In this document: piece after piece, positions 1-12,545 of the stretch
How positions within the stretch are numbered: position 1 is the first letter of the stretch
Layout of the letters: every line of letters starts with the position of its first letter
Assembly: GCF_000003815.2 (NCBI RefSeq)
Contig: NC_049983.1
Location: forward strand, 1,238,546 to 1,302,545
Source: Branchiostoma floridae
Taxonomy: Eukaryota; Chordata; Leptocardii; Amphioxiformes; Branchiostomatidae
DNA: 64,000 nt
Direction of reading: 5' to 3'
The notes under the pieces: model-generated
The model's database searches: none
Told to the model about the DNA's origin: nothing
What the model saw: the letters and a program-made list of their open reading frames with translations, nothing else
Translations under genes and position numbers: made by a program

Positions 1-294
1 ACGCTAGTAACACCGCCCACACAGACATTTGTGTACATGTAATAGTTTTGGTCGCTGAATATTGAAAAGGAATTGTCGAAAACAGCCTAAAAATCTGTAA
101 AATTCGAGAAAACTTGCAGTGACTTGAAACTAGTAAAACAAGAGTTCGTAGACATCAGGCCTGCATGAAATATATTGGGTGTCTGTAGACCTATTGTGTA
201 TTTTTTTCCTTTTTGTCTACGTGACTTGGTTGGCAAAGTGAGCTTTTTACCGTGTTGGTGAGCGGACCCAAACATGCACCTCTTACTCTCTTCC

Positions 295-1360
295 GTCTTT
301 CTCAGTTACATATGTTACAAATTTGAAAGTCCTGTCACGGAATGTAGTCGATTTATCAACTTTCCTCATTAATTATGCATATAAGCTGTTAATTTGCATA
401 CTTAGTATATCATTACGTAAGTTTTTATCTAGGCTATCTACATACTAAAAATCATGACGATCCGTCAACACGTTCATATTTTGCCATAAATTATGCAAAT
501 GAGGTCATCATTTCTTTCTTTCTCAGCTACAAATGTGACAAGTTTGAAAGTCCTATAAAGGAATGCAGTGGATTTAAAAACTTTTCTCTTTAATTATGCA
601 AATTAGCTGTCGATTTGCATAATTAGAATTCCATCATCTAAGTCTTCCCTTTGGCTATCTACATACCAAAAATCATGACGATCCGTCAACACGTTTATGT
701 TTTCTCATTAATTATGCAAATGAGCCCGTCATTTGCATAATTAATTTTCCTTCATATTTCTCTCTTTCTCATCTATATATGTAACAAGTTTGAAAGTCCT
801 ATCATGGAATGCAGTGGATTTATAAATTTTCCTTATTAATTATGCAAATTAGCTGCTGATTTGCATGTTTGTTTGTTTGTTTGTTTATTTATTCTTTATT
901 TAACCAGGGTAAAGCATGTCGCCTGACGTTTTTCAAAGCCCCCTGGGGGGAGAACCCCGAACATAAATCATACATTAAGTTCAACAAAACCAAATCAACT
1001 TCAATAACATAATCATACATAAAGTTCTATGAAACCAAATTACTTAGGTAACATAAACATAAAGATTGTACAAAATCAGATTTAACTAAGATAACATAAA
1101 ATAATACTGCCAAACGAGTGAACCAAAAGTTTAACCTTAACGTGACATAACACAGGAAACATAACAAAAAGAAGTCAAATTTAAAATCAGGATTGAATTT
1201 GCATATCAATGTTAAGTGCATAAAGGTTTTTGAAAGTCGCTAGCGTTCTGGCTGTTTTGATGTGTTGTGGCAGTGAGCATAATTAGTATTCCATTATGTA
1301 CATTGTTACTTGGGCTATCTACATACCAAAAATCATGACGATCCATCAACACGTTCTCGA
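295..1360. repeat. AT-rich tandem satellite block, about 240-bp unit
   Basis: Roughly 240-bp units follow each other from about 295, 531 and 766. Each carries a 'gacaagtttgaaagtcct'-like segment, a 'catgacgatccgtcaacacg' segment and several 'aattatgcaaat' stretches. The third unit is interrupted at about 866 by a retroposon and resumes at about 1276. No coding potential was seen. Related segments recur at about 7440-7500 and 57240-57700, so this is a dispersed family. Confidence 0.7.
866..1276 (-). mobile_element. Short retroposon inserted in the satellite (3' end at the low coordinate)
   Basis: The segment interrupts a satellite unit between 'gatttgcat' and 'gcataattag'. On the minus strand it ends in an AATAAA-containing, A-rich tail followed by a (AAAC)n run (plus-strand 'gtttgtttgtttgtttgtttatttattctttatttaacc'). 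This is the usual look of a LINE or SINE 3' end. No reverse transcriptase sequence is present, so it is a 5'-truncated or non-autonomous copy. The family was not identified. Confidence 0.55.
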
Positions 1361-1964
1361 GTTATTCTCGTCCAAAGTTTGAAAGGAAATCGGCGACTGC
1401 AGTTCCAAAGAAGCCGCTAGGGGGTCCAAACTTACAGCACTTACTCTCTGTCCCAAGGGCTATCTACCACTCAAAAATCACAACCAAAGCATGTGCAGAA
1501 CACGAGATATTAAAGATTGAGGTTCTGCTGCAGTACCTTAACAAGCCACTAGGGGACCCATTATCGAACTTGACCTTCGTTTTCCCGACCCCTATCCACC
1601 TACCAAATATCATTGGGATCCATCCAAGGCTTCTCGAGTTATGCTCTTAACACACTGACACACAGACCCACAAGCCCAAAAGATAACCTTAGCCATTCTG
1701 GCAAAGGTAACCAATTCAGCACCGATATATCATCAGGCAGGAGCAGAAGCATCATCTGGCAGCAGCAGCATCTGGCACAAACAGGGGATACAAAGTAACC
1801 CAATACATTGAAGGTGACCTACATGTAGGCCTCTACTAACCAGATGACCGTTACACAAGTAAACTAAGACCTATCAATCAACCCAAACCCTGGAGCAGTA
1901 ACCTGTTTTCACAACCAAGCAGATGTTAGTGGACCTGCCCCAACCAAGAAAAAAACAGCATCAT

Positions 1965-2550
1965 GCCTACAGTGTCAAGTTCATGCACTAGGAGGCCCAA
2001 AATCAAACCTGACCACCAGGACACCAGCAACAATTCATGTACCAAAAGGCAAAACAATGGCACCTTGCGTTCCGGAGATACAGCGCACGCGCCGTGCCCG
2101 CACAAAAGGTAACCTGGAATGTAAAGTTCAAGCACCAAGGGCGCCAAAATCAAAATTGAGAATTATTCAGCCACCGCCGACACATGTGCCAAATATCATC
2201 GCGCCCGCACCAACCGTTCAGAAGATATAACTCCGGAAAACCCCCTCTCGGACACAAAATTCGACCTGCGTGTCAAGTTCAAACGCGACAAGGCCCAAAG
2301 TCAATCCTAGGCAACAGCTAACAACTTCCCACCCATGCACCAAAAATTGTCGCAATGGCGCGTATCGTTCCAGACACACAGCGCCAAAAGTGCCCAAAAA
2401 AACACAAAAAATGCCACCTTCAATGTCAAGTTCAAGCGCCAGGAGGCCCAAAATCACACCTAAGTGTCAGGCTACCACCCCCAACCCACGTACCAAAAAT
2501 CGTCGTGCTCGCACCATCCGTTCTTGAGATACAGCGCCCTAAATCCCCAG
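1965..2550. repeat. Degenerate tandem repeat, about 150-bp unit, four copies
   Basis: Four diverged copies of a GC-richer unit are visible. Each runs from 'aagttcaagcgccaggaggcccaaaatca' through a 'ccacccatg..ccaaaaatcgtcg' segment to 'ccgttcttgagatacagcgcc'. Short open frames here are by-products of the repeat and show no domain. Confidence 0.6.
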
Positions 2551-3024
2551 CTTCCAAAAGTTCCCACGCCCCTGAAAACCATACCTGCATACATGCAGGT
2601 AAACAGTTCGTGTCAGTGTTATCTGTATTTTGAGGATTTTCGACGTCGGCTTTCTTTATTTGGAGGATTTTTAAGGTACGAGATTCAGACAAGGTCACTA
2701 TTTTACACGTGGAGTTTTTGTTGTAAGGAGAAATATAAGAGACTGAGGAAAGCACGCATGGACACGACTATGTATAGATTGTTCTCAACTATGGTTTCAT
2801 TCTTTGTTACACAAGCAGTCTTCTCATCTTTGCCATGATTACATGATTATATAAACACTATCACATTGACAGTAAAAAAATATGTGCATGTATACTGCTA
2901 CGGGGAAATATACTAATGATTTTTCTTCAAATCCTACTTCAAGGTATTTGTGTGAAAGAAATACAAATCTTAATCTTACTTTTCATTCGAGGCTTGTTGG
3001 TCATGTCGTTGTAACCGCGTTTAA

Positions 3025-3977
3025 CCCTATTCAGACCGGGCTTTTTTGGTCATCCCTGGACGGGGGGGGGGGTGGCTTTTGAGGCCCTCCACTTCTAAGT
3101 CCTCTAACTCTTAAACGACGTGTCGTAGGGCCATCAAATTTTCAAGAAATGATATCGGCATAATATCTGATGAATATTTGACGTTTGACGTTAAGTTGAT
3201 GTAAGATGACGTAATTATGACGTCATCAATTTTATTATATTGGCCAGACTCATGAAAAAAAGGGTATTCTCAGAAAACTTCAAGTTATACTACAAAAATG
3301 TAACAACAAGTGCAGATAACAGAATAATAATGTTTATTACGACTTGAATTGCCAATAGCATTATCGATGACGTCATAATGACGTCATAAAATGACGTCAT
3401 GCACATCTAAGATACGACTTAGGCTCCGCCATATTATATCCACCAGCTTGAATTTTTAAAACTACTTTATTTGCAACAAATAATCACAAAGGGCAATGGA
3501 AATAGACTAAATTCATTCGTTTAGATGGTTTTTGATGAAAAAATACCAGGTAGTTACAAATTTTAAGGGATAATTAGCTTGTTATTCTTGATCTGGCCAT
3601 ACGGTCCGCCATCTGGGATTTTGGGCCGATGACGTCATCAAATTAGCATAATTTATGCATATATAATTATGAAAGATATGCTAAATAATATAAGATTTTA
3701 TTTATGTAACAAAATAGCAGTAATATAGCGAATAAATGTGAAAAATACATTGTTAGAACCAAAAATAGTGATTTTTGGCAAAACTACCTGTCAGCAAACG
3801 GTTGCCATGGCAACATGAAATAATGGAACATTTGTCAAACTTCGTAAAATTGTTGGCAACAATATTTTAGGAAAACTCACCAAATTTGGTGGCTTTAGCG
3901 TAAGGCGTCCTAGCGTTATTGGACATCGAAATTGGCGCAGACCTCAAAAGCCCCCCCCCCCCCCCGTCTGAATAGGG
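3025..3977. mobile_element. piggyBac-like MITE, copy 1 (TTAA target duplication)
   Basis: A 953-bp non-autonomous element. The left end is CCCTATTCAGACCGGG and the right end is its inverse (ccgtctgaataggg). TTAA flanks both sides exactly (3021-3024 and 3978-3981). TTAA duplication plus termini beginning CCC is the signature of the piggyBac superfamily. A poly-G run sits just inside the left end and a poly-C run inside the right end. The interior has no long ORF and carries several TGACGTCA palindromes. A copy about 950 bp long lies at 26116-27065. Confidence 0.85.
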
Positions 3978-4239
3978 TTAAGACTAGTGGAACTATCAGC
4001 TAATAGAACAACACAACGTTATAGCGCTAACGTACAGCCCAACTAATATAACACACTGCACGAAAAGCCAGATTTCCGGTACTTCCCAGGCAGGTACACG
4101 TCCGTTAAACATGGCGCGGGCAGGCAGTGGGAAGGACTTTCCCGGTACAGCGTGTGCATACCCTTAAAATCCTGCGTTCTCCTGCACAGTCGGCTGTGCG
4201 GTAATTCGCAGGCCCCGCACAGCCCGACTGTTACCTCGG

Positions 4240-4745
4240 CAAGTATACCGAAGTCACGGGTTCCGCACTGGGCGCCCAGTGCGAAATTCGTGGAGAAAAT
4301 GGCATCGGCACTCGGGGCCCAGTGCGGAAGAAACTTCAGCACAGGAGTTCTAGTGCGGAACGGCTTTGTTCGAGTGCTGAAGACCCGTCAGCACTGGAAT
4401 TCCAGAGCTGAACCTTGTCTCGGCACTAGTTTTCCAGTGCTGAAGTCCGCTCAGCACTCGTTTTCCAGTGCTGGAATCCGCTCAGCACTCGGCTTCCAGT
4501 GCGGAAGGCTGGTTGAAAGGTCGTTCAGCACTGGTTACCCAGTGCGGGGGTCATTCAGCACTGGATAACCGAGTGCCGATCTACCTAAGTCACGGGTTCC
4601 GCACTGGGTTTTCCAGTGCTCGGTGACTTTTCGGCACAGGAAGCCGAGTGCTAAGATCACTTCAGCATTAGAAGCCGAGTGCTATGATCATTTCAGGACC
4701 TTTCAGCACTGGGCTTCTAGTGCTCGTGTCCAAAAAGTACTGGAA
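4240..4745. repeat. Minisatellite made of small palindromes (AGCACT..CCAGTGCT)
   Basis: About 18 variants of a 24-30 bp unit, such as 'cagcactcgttttccagtgctg'. Each contains the inverted pair CAGCACT / AGTGCTG separated by a short spacer, so each unit can fold into a small hairpin. Open frames on both strands here are a consequence of the repeat and are not genes. Confidence 0.7.
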
Positions 4746-5072
4746 CTTTCCAGTGTTGAGTTTAAGCTTTTAGACGACAGCGGGATCTAAAAAAACTATC
4801 ATTTTCCCCACGCAAATCTGTTGTTTATACATGTATTGTTGAAAGTTGCCGTCAGTCAGCAGTGGTGCGTAGTATATTTCTAAGTTCTCTGTTTCCTCAA
4901 TTCTGACCATACGTCATTCCAAACCTACCTGTAAAACAACTGTCTTCTGCCGGCTTTCCGCCATGTCACTTGAAAAGAGCAGTGAACACTTATATAAATC
5001 CTCATTGGCGATAATGTAAAAATTAGCAAGTTCAGGGTGTCATAATCTCATCCGTGAACATTCCAGGTCATA

Positions 5073-5980
5073 GGGTTTACGGAAAAGCCTGGGCCCAGGA
5101 GCTGGGCTGGCTAGCCTGAAAGACTACCTTTTCTGGGCCCCAAGGCTATGCATGGGGTTTGGCCTGCAGCCGGAAGTTTTTTTTTATAAAAACTGGGTCA
5201 ATGACAATCCAAGCTGTGGGTGGGATGGGGCTGGGATGGGGAAAGGTAACAGTTGGTCATATTGCTGGGCTTGCAATGAATAACTCAACCAATACTGAAA
5301 GAAAACAATCATAAACTAAATTCCAAGTGTACAATGTTCAGAAAATGCTGGAAATGTTAAGACTGAAGGGGAGGGGTACTAGGCGAAATAAAGAATACTA
5401 GGATCATCATGGGTCAGGAAATGATAGCGCACAACATCAAATTCAAAACAGATGTCTCACACTTTGAGTGAGTGTGTATTGACCATTGTGCATTGTGTGT
5501 AAATGCTGCATGCATGTGTGAGTGTGTGTGTGTGTGTGTTTGTACATGTACAACTTATAGTGCTGTCTGTGCTGTTCCTTTCTTATGTTCAGGATATGTG
5601 ACTGATCTGATAGACACCGTATTCCTTAGACCATATAGGCCTGACTGGCAGCACAGCCACAGGGGATGCAGGAAGTATCTTGTTCACGTTATTAATTGAA
5701 GGTTCACGTAGATGCTGGTTGTTCATTGCTTGATATAATTCCATCACCTCCATTCCCCATTAATGTGATAAGCTGTCACCATCCAGCCAGTTCACCCACA
5801 GCTGGGATTACATTTGACAAAGTTTTTCCTCAAGGAAATTCCACTGTGGCCCAAACCCAGTGCATTTAGGGCTTCAGAAAGGGTAGCATGACAACCCCCA
5901 TGCATACCCTTGGGGCCCAAAAAGGGTAGGCTGGCTACCCTGCAGGCTAGCCTGCTGGGCCCAGGCTTTTCCGTAAACCC
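5073..5980. mobile_element. Long-TIR MITE with 9-bp target duplication (Mutator-like)
   Basis: The ends are inverted repeats of roughly 100 bp. The left end starts GGGTTTACGGAAAAGCC and the right end finishes GGCTTTTCCGTAAACCC. Immediately outside both ends is the 9-mer CAGGTCATA (5064-5072 and 5981-5989). Long TIRs with a 9-bp target duplication fit Mutator-like (MULE) non-autonomous elements, but no transposase is present to confirm the superfamily. The 908-bp interior holds a short (TG)n run near 5520 and no coding sequence that I recognise. Confidence 0.75.
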
Positions 5981-6263
5981 CAGGTCATACCCGGGTGAAA
6001 CAGCAGCCCGCTATCTCAAGTGTCCAAAAGTCTAATCTTTAAACTTTCTGACCGGCGGAAGGTCCCACAGCCTTCGTGTTTGCCGCCATCTTGGCATCAC
6101 GTGACCTCAAGTTAGGGACTGACCACTTCAAATTAGGGGTCAGCACAGGCTAAAAAAATCAACCAAAACCTTGTTTTTTTGCCTAATCTGAACGTCTGCA
6201 CCCTACACTGTCTCACCAATATGAAATGTTTCTAACATTTTCCTGCTACAAGTCGAAAATAGG

Positions 6264-6524
6264 CTAAAATACTCGATTTGGGCCTTCTGCGGCTGCGTCA
6301 ATTAGGGTCATTGCCCAAAACATGGCACTGAAGTAGGGGCAGCGAACAGAAAGAACAAACCGAATGGCAGGGAAACTGGCGGCCCTCGACTTCAAGGACG
6401 ACATCCTGCAGTACCCCATCCTTCTGTAATTCACCAATGTTGCAAAAAAAGACCATATAGTCGACGTCTTTGTAAGGAAACGGGCGAACTCCTTTGTGTT
6501 GATTTTCTTGCTCCGCGGCGCCAT
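6264..6524 (-). pseudogene. BTB/POZ-domain remnant (Kelch-like family)
   Basis: On the minus strand one frame begins MAPRSKKINTKEF. A second frame reads DGVLQDVVLEVEGRQFPCH, and a third resumes with VLSVRCPYFSAMF. Together these give the core of a BTB domain (DG.LQDV.L.VEG..F.CH...L....PYF.AMF) as found in Kelch-like E3 adaptors. A frameshift just after the FPCH segment breaks it, and no downstream BACK or Kelch repeats follow. I read it as a decayed fragment. The alternative is a short exon of a real gene with assembly indels. Confidence 0.6.
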
Positions 6525-6699
6525 GTTGATGTTGGACTGTTCTAACAGAAATGGGGGATATTCATTGAATATTTATGACGTCCCTCAGACATCTAACTAT
6601 CGGATTGAAACATGCTGAATTTGGTTCACATATATTCCTTTTAGATTCTAAAATCTATATAATTTTGATAACGCTGAATTATATGAGCGAGCGAAGTAA

Positions 6700-6823
6700 A
6701 TAAACCACCCCTGCAAACTACTGTGAGTGGCACACCCCACCGAGCTGTAACCACCACTTCCGGGTTCAGCAGTTCAGCAGGCAGGTCGAAGTCCAAAAGC
6801 CTCTTCGGCAGAACACACCACAG
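6700..6823 (+). promoter_or_regulatory. Candidate 5' UTR exon of the oxidoreductase gene
   Basis: A GC-richer stretch ends in 'cacaccacag|gtgagtt', a near-consensus splice donor after 6823. The oxidoreductase start codon lies just 9 nt after a splice acceptor ('ccttgcccag|ggtgaaaccATG', exon from 8724), so an upstream non-coding exon must exist. This is the best-looking donor upstream that I noticed. The link is inference. Confidence 0.3.
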
Positions 6824-7229
6824 GTGAGTTAAAGTTTTGAAACCACATGAATCACAAATTCATGATACTTCTTTTTTCTTCTTCCTCTTAGGTAACTACC
6901 CTTTAAATTACCACCGGCCCAAAACTAAAGTCTTCAACTAAATATATGGGGCTTCTGCAAATAAACAAATGCATGCATGTATGTGCCCCAGTAGAAAATT
7001 ATTCTTGTTCAAGTTGTTAAGTTGTTTTTCAGTTTGATGAGGTGGCCCAAAGGTTACGTACGTGGGAAAAGTTACCGGGATTAAATTGGGATTCGCACTC
7101 GTGGCTATATTTCTGTTTAGTTTGTGTTGCCCTTGCGGCCTGTGGGCTGACTCTTTTTGGTGAGGCTTCAGGGGCGACCCTAATAGTATAGTTTTAGATA
7201 GCTTTAGAGATGCCTTACATAATAATATA

Positions 7230-8250
7230 CTAAACATGCAAATCAGGGGCTAATTTGCATAATTAATGAGGACAGTTTATAAATACACTACATTTCATGT
7301 TAGAATGCTCAAAAATATGCCATATGTAACTAAAAAAGAGAAATATTAGGCTTACTGTTGAGGATATATCAGATTGGCCAAAATTACTGAAATTCCACAG
7401 GCATTGGTCTGCGCGTGCGCAATTGCACCATCCTTTTAAACGGGAATAACTCGGAAAGGGGTTGACGGATCTTCATGATATTTGGAATGTAGGTAGCTTC
7501 CGATATGCCTTACATAATTAAATGCTTATCATGCAAATTAGGGGCTAATGTGCATAATTAATGAGGACAGTTTATAAATACACTGCATTTCATGTTAGAA
7601 TGCTCAAAATATGCCCTATGTAACTCAAAAAGAGAGAAAATTAGGCTTACTGTTAAGGATATTTCAGATTGGCAAAAATTACCAACATTCCGCGCGTGCG
7701 CAATTGCACCATCCTGTTGAAAGGGAATAACTCGGGAAGGAGTTGACGGATCAACGAGATTTTTGATATGATTATGTAGATAACTTCGGAGGTGCCTTCC
7801 ATAACTGAGGGCTATCAATGCAAACCAGGGGCTAATTTGCATAATTAATGAGCACAATTTGTTAAGTCACAGTATTTCAATACTGCTAGGGCACTTAAAC
7901 ATGACAAATGTAATTAGAAAAGAGAAATATTGGTAGACATCAATTATGCAAATTGTTACCTAATTTACATAATGAGAAATTGTTATTGTAGTGTTAAATG
8001 ACGAAAATTCCATTCTTTCGACATTTGGTAGCAACATGTACGTTAAGTTGAACATGCGGCAGTAAGTCGTGCAAATCAGGGTCTCATTTACATAATTTAT
8101 GAGAAAATGCTAATATAGCTTTCTTTGCTAAGATTTGCATGCTTTGAACACATTGTTATTTAGGTAGAGGAAATCAACTGATATCTTTTATGTAAATGAG
8201 AACCTCATTTGTATACTCAATGAGAAACATTAATGATAGGTCACTTGTCA
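7230..8250. repeat. Dispersed AT-rich repeat, about 290-bp unit, three or more copies
   Basis: Units starting near 7230, 7510 and 7800 share 'catgcaaatcaggggctaatttgcataattaatgag', 'cagtttataaatacact' and 'tcatgttagaatgctcaaaatatgc'. Further diverged segments reach about 8250. Nothing coding was seen. The stretch 8250-8690 is AT-rich intergenic or intronic sequence without a visible feature. Confidence 0.6.
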
Positions 8251-8732
8251 CAAGAGATCACTTTTCTTGTTAACACTAATAACAGCAATGCCCAAAAAAC
8301 ATCTATCGCGTAAAACAATCTTCATACATACAGCCAGGCGAAAGGATATAACAACAATCCTTAATACTTATAAACAATAAAAACGTCGCCATGGCAATAG
8401 TTTTTATTGCCACGTTTATTATATAAATAGCCGATTCTTCTCTTATTGTTTGCTGAATTCCATCAGTGCACTTTAGCTTTAATTATTATTAACCATTCTT
8501 GTCTTTCACAGATTCCTGGCATCAGATTCTTCACTTAATTTTGCTGAATTCTGCTATAGCTTATTAAGATATTCTTGCCTTGTACAGATTCCTGGCACCA
8601 TTGAGATCCAATGTACCAGACCAATTCTTTGTACAAATGTATAACCAGTTTGAGTTGTTTTGTTTTACTTTATTCTATTCTAGTTAATGTTAGATGTTAT
8701 TTTTCCCACTGATCCTTGCCCAGGGTGAAACC

Positions 8733-11700
8733 ATGGCTCCAGTCCGGGCCCTGATAGTCGGTGCAGGGAACAGAGGAGAGGTGTATTCAAGGTTCTCCCT
8801 CGACAACAGTGAGCGTTTTCAGGTGGGTTACAGAACAACATGGAACAATCACCTGTATACAAAATGTACAACCATATCATCCCGATCCTCTATCTTGTAT
8901 TCACGTATATACAAACAGCTTAGGTTAGGAATGTCCCAGATTCAGACTTATAGCCATATTTGAGGATAGTCACACCTCAGGAATGTTACATTTCTTCAGG
9001 TGTGACTCTCCTCAAACATGGGACCTCTGGCTTTATCATTATGTGGAAGGTCACACTTACATGTATAAAAAAGAGTCATGGGTTCACCCCAGTGTGAGTG
9101 GTTCAATTACTTTACAGTCCTGCATACCTATGGCTTTTGCGTACCTATAGCCTCTGCATGCCTATAGCTTCTGCATGCCTATAGCTTCTGCATGCCTATA
9201 GCTTCTGCATGCCTATAGCTTCTGCATGCCTATAGCCTCTGCATGCCTATAGCTTCTGCATGCCTATAGCTTCTGCATGCCTATAGCTTCTGCATGCCTA
9301 TAGCTTCTGCATGCCTATAGCCTCTGCATGCCTATAGCTTCTTTATGCCTATAGCTTCTGCATGCCTATAGCCTCTGCATGCCTATAGCTTCTGCATGCC
9401 TATAGCTTCTGCATGCCTATAGCTTCTGCATGCCTATAGCTTCTGCATGCCTATAGCTTCAGTACAAATTGTTGTATTAGGCCTAAAGGCGGTTCGTCAA
9501 TTATGAAAAACAAGCAAAAGAGCTGCAGCATCAATTGGAAATACTGCATGCGCATCAGCTCCCTAGCTTCATTTTAAATTCTTATTTTCCATTCTTTTTC
9601 TCCCAGCTTTTGGAGAACATGAAATGATGTGTTTTTTTTTCTTTCATTCTGCAGGTGGTTGGTGTTGCTGACCCGCAGCTGTTCAGGTGCCAACGTTTAC
9701 AGCAGCAGTATAACATTCCTCAGGAGAATGTCTTCACAGATAAACCACACGTTACATTGTGTAACACCTGGTTGAATTCAATATATTGATAAAAGTAGAT
9801 CCATAAGATGGGAGATTTGTAATGACCAAGATGGATTCTCACAGAAGAACCATGTTATTATAAGTGAACAGCTGTTCTAAGAAGAACTTATAACTGTTCT
9901 TCGAAGAACTCATAACTATTCTAAGAAGAACTTATATACAGTAATATGTTTCTGCTAGAACAAAAATATGGTGCTGTAAGTTTATAAAAAGCTATCATAA
10001 TAAAAAAACTAGAAAGGCCGACATTTGCTTGAGAGCAAATACAGCATATTTCAGCCATCTCCCTCCTTATGTAACAATGGTTCTCCTGTCAGTTCGACAG
10101 ATGAGCAGGCAGACAGGCATTACCTGTTTTGCCTGACCTGCACATGACTTTTTATGGTGAAGGAGGGGCGTGCAATTCCTTCTCCACCCTCTCGTCTACT
10201 GGAGCACTAAGTCTCACAGGGACAGAACTGTTTGACACGTGTGAGACGGCTTCAGCAGATGCAGCTTTGTTTTTCGGAGTATCCGTCTCCTAGGAGGACT
10301 TCCGACCAAGGATGTAAGGGGTTCCTCCTGCCCCGTGTGCCATGGCGGGTGTGTCATGCCCGAACATGCCCCTAAGGCCTGTCTCGGCCACAAAGCCCCG
10401 CCAAGACCACTAGCCGCAGCTAGATACTCATTTACACCTGAGTTAAGTGAGGAAAGTCGTGTAAAGTGCCTTTCCCAAGGGCACAAGATCGGTGACACTG
10501 CAGTCGGATTCGAACCCGCAACCTCTCGGTCTCGAGCCGAATATGCTACCACTGCGCCACGCGGCCCCACTGTATGTAACAATAGACTGTTCCAAAATCA
10601 CTCATGTGCAAAAATGGAACACTTCTGCTTAAAATGACTTCTAACTACTAATCACACTTATGAGCAAAAATGAATCTTACAAAAACCCCTTCAAGAATGG
10701 ACTCAAAAAAATAGACGACTCCAAAAACACTTCCGCTAAGAAATGGAATTTGGAATCATCAGCCGTCCAAAACCATATTTGCAAAAAATCCCCCCTCTGT
10801 GCAAGAATCGACTCTTCCTGTTATACCCCTATGTAAAGTGGAGCGATCCAAAAATATAGCTAAAATAGTCAGCGAAGTCCACCAAATGAATTTTAAAAAA
10901 ATACCCCCTTCGNNNNNNNNNNNNNNNNNNNNNNNNNNNNNNNNNNNNNNNNNNNNNNNNNNNNNNNNNNNNNNNNNNNNNNNNNNNNNNNNNNNNNNNN
11001 NNNNNNNNNNNNNNNNNNNNNNNNNNNNNAAAAAAGTCCCCCGTGCATGAATGGGCTCTTCCAGATAAAACAAGGCTTGCTGATTGGCTGCCGAATCCTC
11101 CTCATGTACAGTCTTCAGGTGGAGGTAAACTTCCATTTAACAAATGGAATTCGGAATCATCACCCATGTCCAAAACTGATTTTTTTTAAATCCCCCCCTA
11201 TGTGCAAAAATGGACTGTCCCAGTAGTAGTCAAGTGGATCAGTGCGAAAACACTTCCGCTCAAAAAAACATTGGCATTATCACCAAAGTCTAAAAGTAAA
11301 TTTTAAAATACACCCCCTGTCCAACAATGGACTCTTCCAGCAAAATAAGCTCGCTCATTGGCTGGCCATTAATTGGATTCACCTTGTCCACCAACCACCT
11401 GGATGTCTATGGACTAGGTAGGTAGGTAGATAATTAGATCTACCTGGCACACCTGTGGCCCTGACACACCAGAATGACCTAGAGGTCGTTGACCTCGGCA
11501 CTCCAACCTTACCTATCCTAAACTCTCCCACAAAAACCTCCTTAAGGAGCCATTTTGATTTATACTACATATTATACATGGATCCTTTGAATAAGTATCT
11601 AGGGCACCTCTGTGCCAAATTTCAGGTCATTTGGATGTAATACCATGGTACAGGGGGCCAAAATATACAGTCTTGGTCCAAAAGTTGCAATAAAACCTCA

Positions 11701-12511
11701 ATAAAATCATTTAAGGAGCAGATATGAAAAAATTAAAAAAAACACATTTGGGTATTGGCCCACTCTACCCTTGTGCCAAATTTCAAGTCATTTGGTCCAG
11801 AAACGGCGGAGATGAATTGCTTTGAAAATTTGACAGGAGAAAGAAAGAAAGAAAGAAACATTACGAATACAATATATTTCACCATACCTATGGTATGGCT
11901 GAAATATAACAAGGCCTTCATGGAATAATGTTTGTTATGACTGTCAACTTATGCACACCTCCCGCAATTTATGCACACCTCCCGCAACTTATGCACACCT
12001 CCCGCATGTCCAGACTGGCAGCAGGCGGCGGAGAGGGAGAAGTTTGCCGACTGTGTTGTCATAGCAACCCCAGACCAGCATCACAAGGCTCCCGCCGTGG
12101 CGTTCGCTGACCGAGGCTACCACATACTTCTGGAGAAACCCATGGGAGTGCGTGGAAAATAAATTTTGTTTGACAGTAGCAAAAGAGAGGAGACAAGGCG
12201 ATCAGAGATGGCATACTTCAGACCCTTACCCATACTGCGTTGTAGCCCCAAAGACAAAAATAGCAGCACTGAGATATTGGCAATGCTGCATTGTGTATAT
12301 TGAAAAGCACTCACACACACATAGGTACACACATGCACAGACACACACAGAGATACACTGGCAGATACACACATACACCGATACACACAGAGATAAACTG
12401 GCAGATACACAAATACACCGATACACACAGACATACACACAGATACACACTTACTGTACACAGATACACAGATACACATATAGACACAGACACACACACA
12501 CACACAGAGAT

Positions 12512-12545
<34 letters not shown>

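Noticed and set aside
10503-10571. Possible tRNA gene (A and B boxes on the minus strand)
   Set aside because: The sequence continues into a body shared with several other loci in the window, and the acceptor stem does not pair convincingly, so it is a SINE head.
9740-12013. U12-type AT-AC intron
   Set aside because: The start ATAAAC does not match the ATATCCTT consensus and the intron ends in AG, not AC. A mutated GT donor is simpler.
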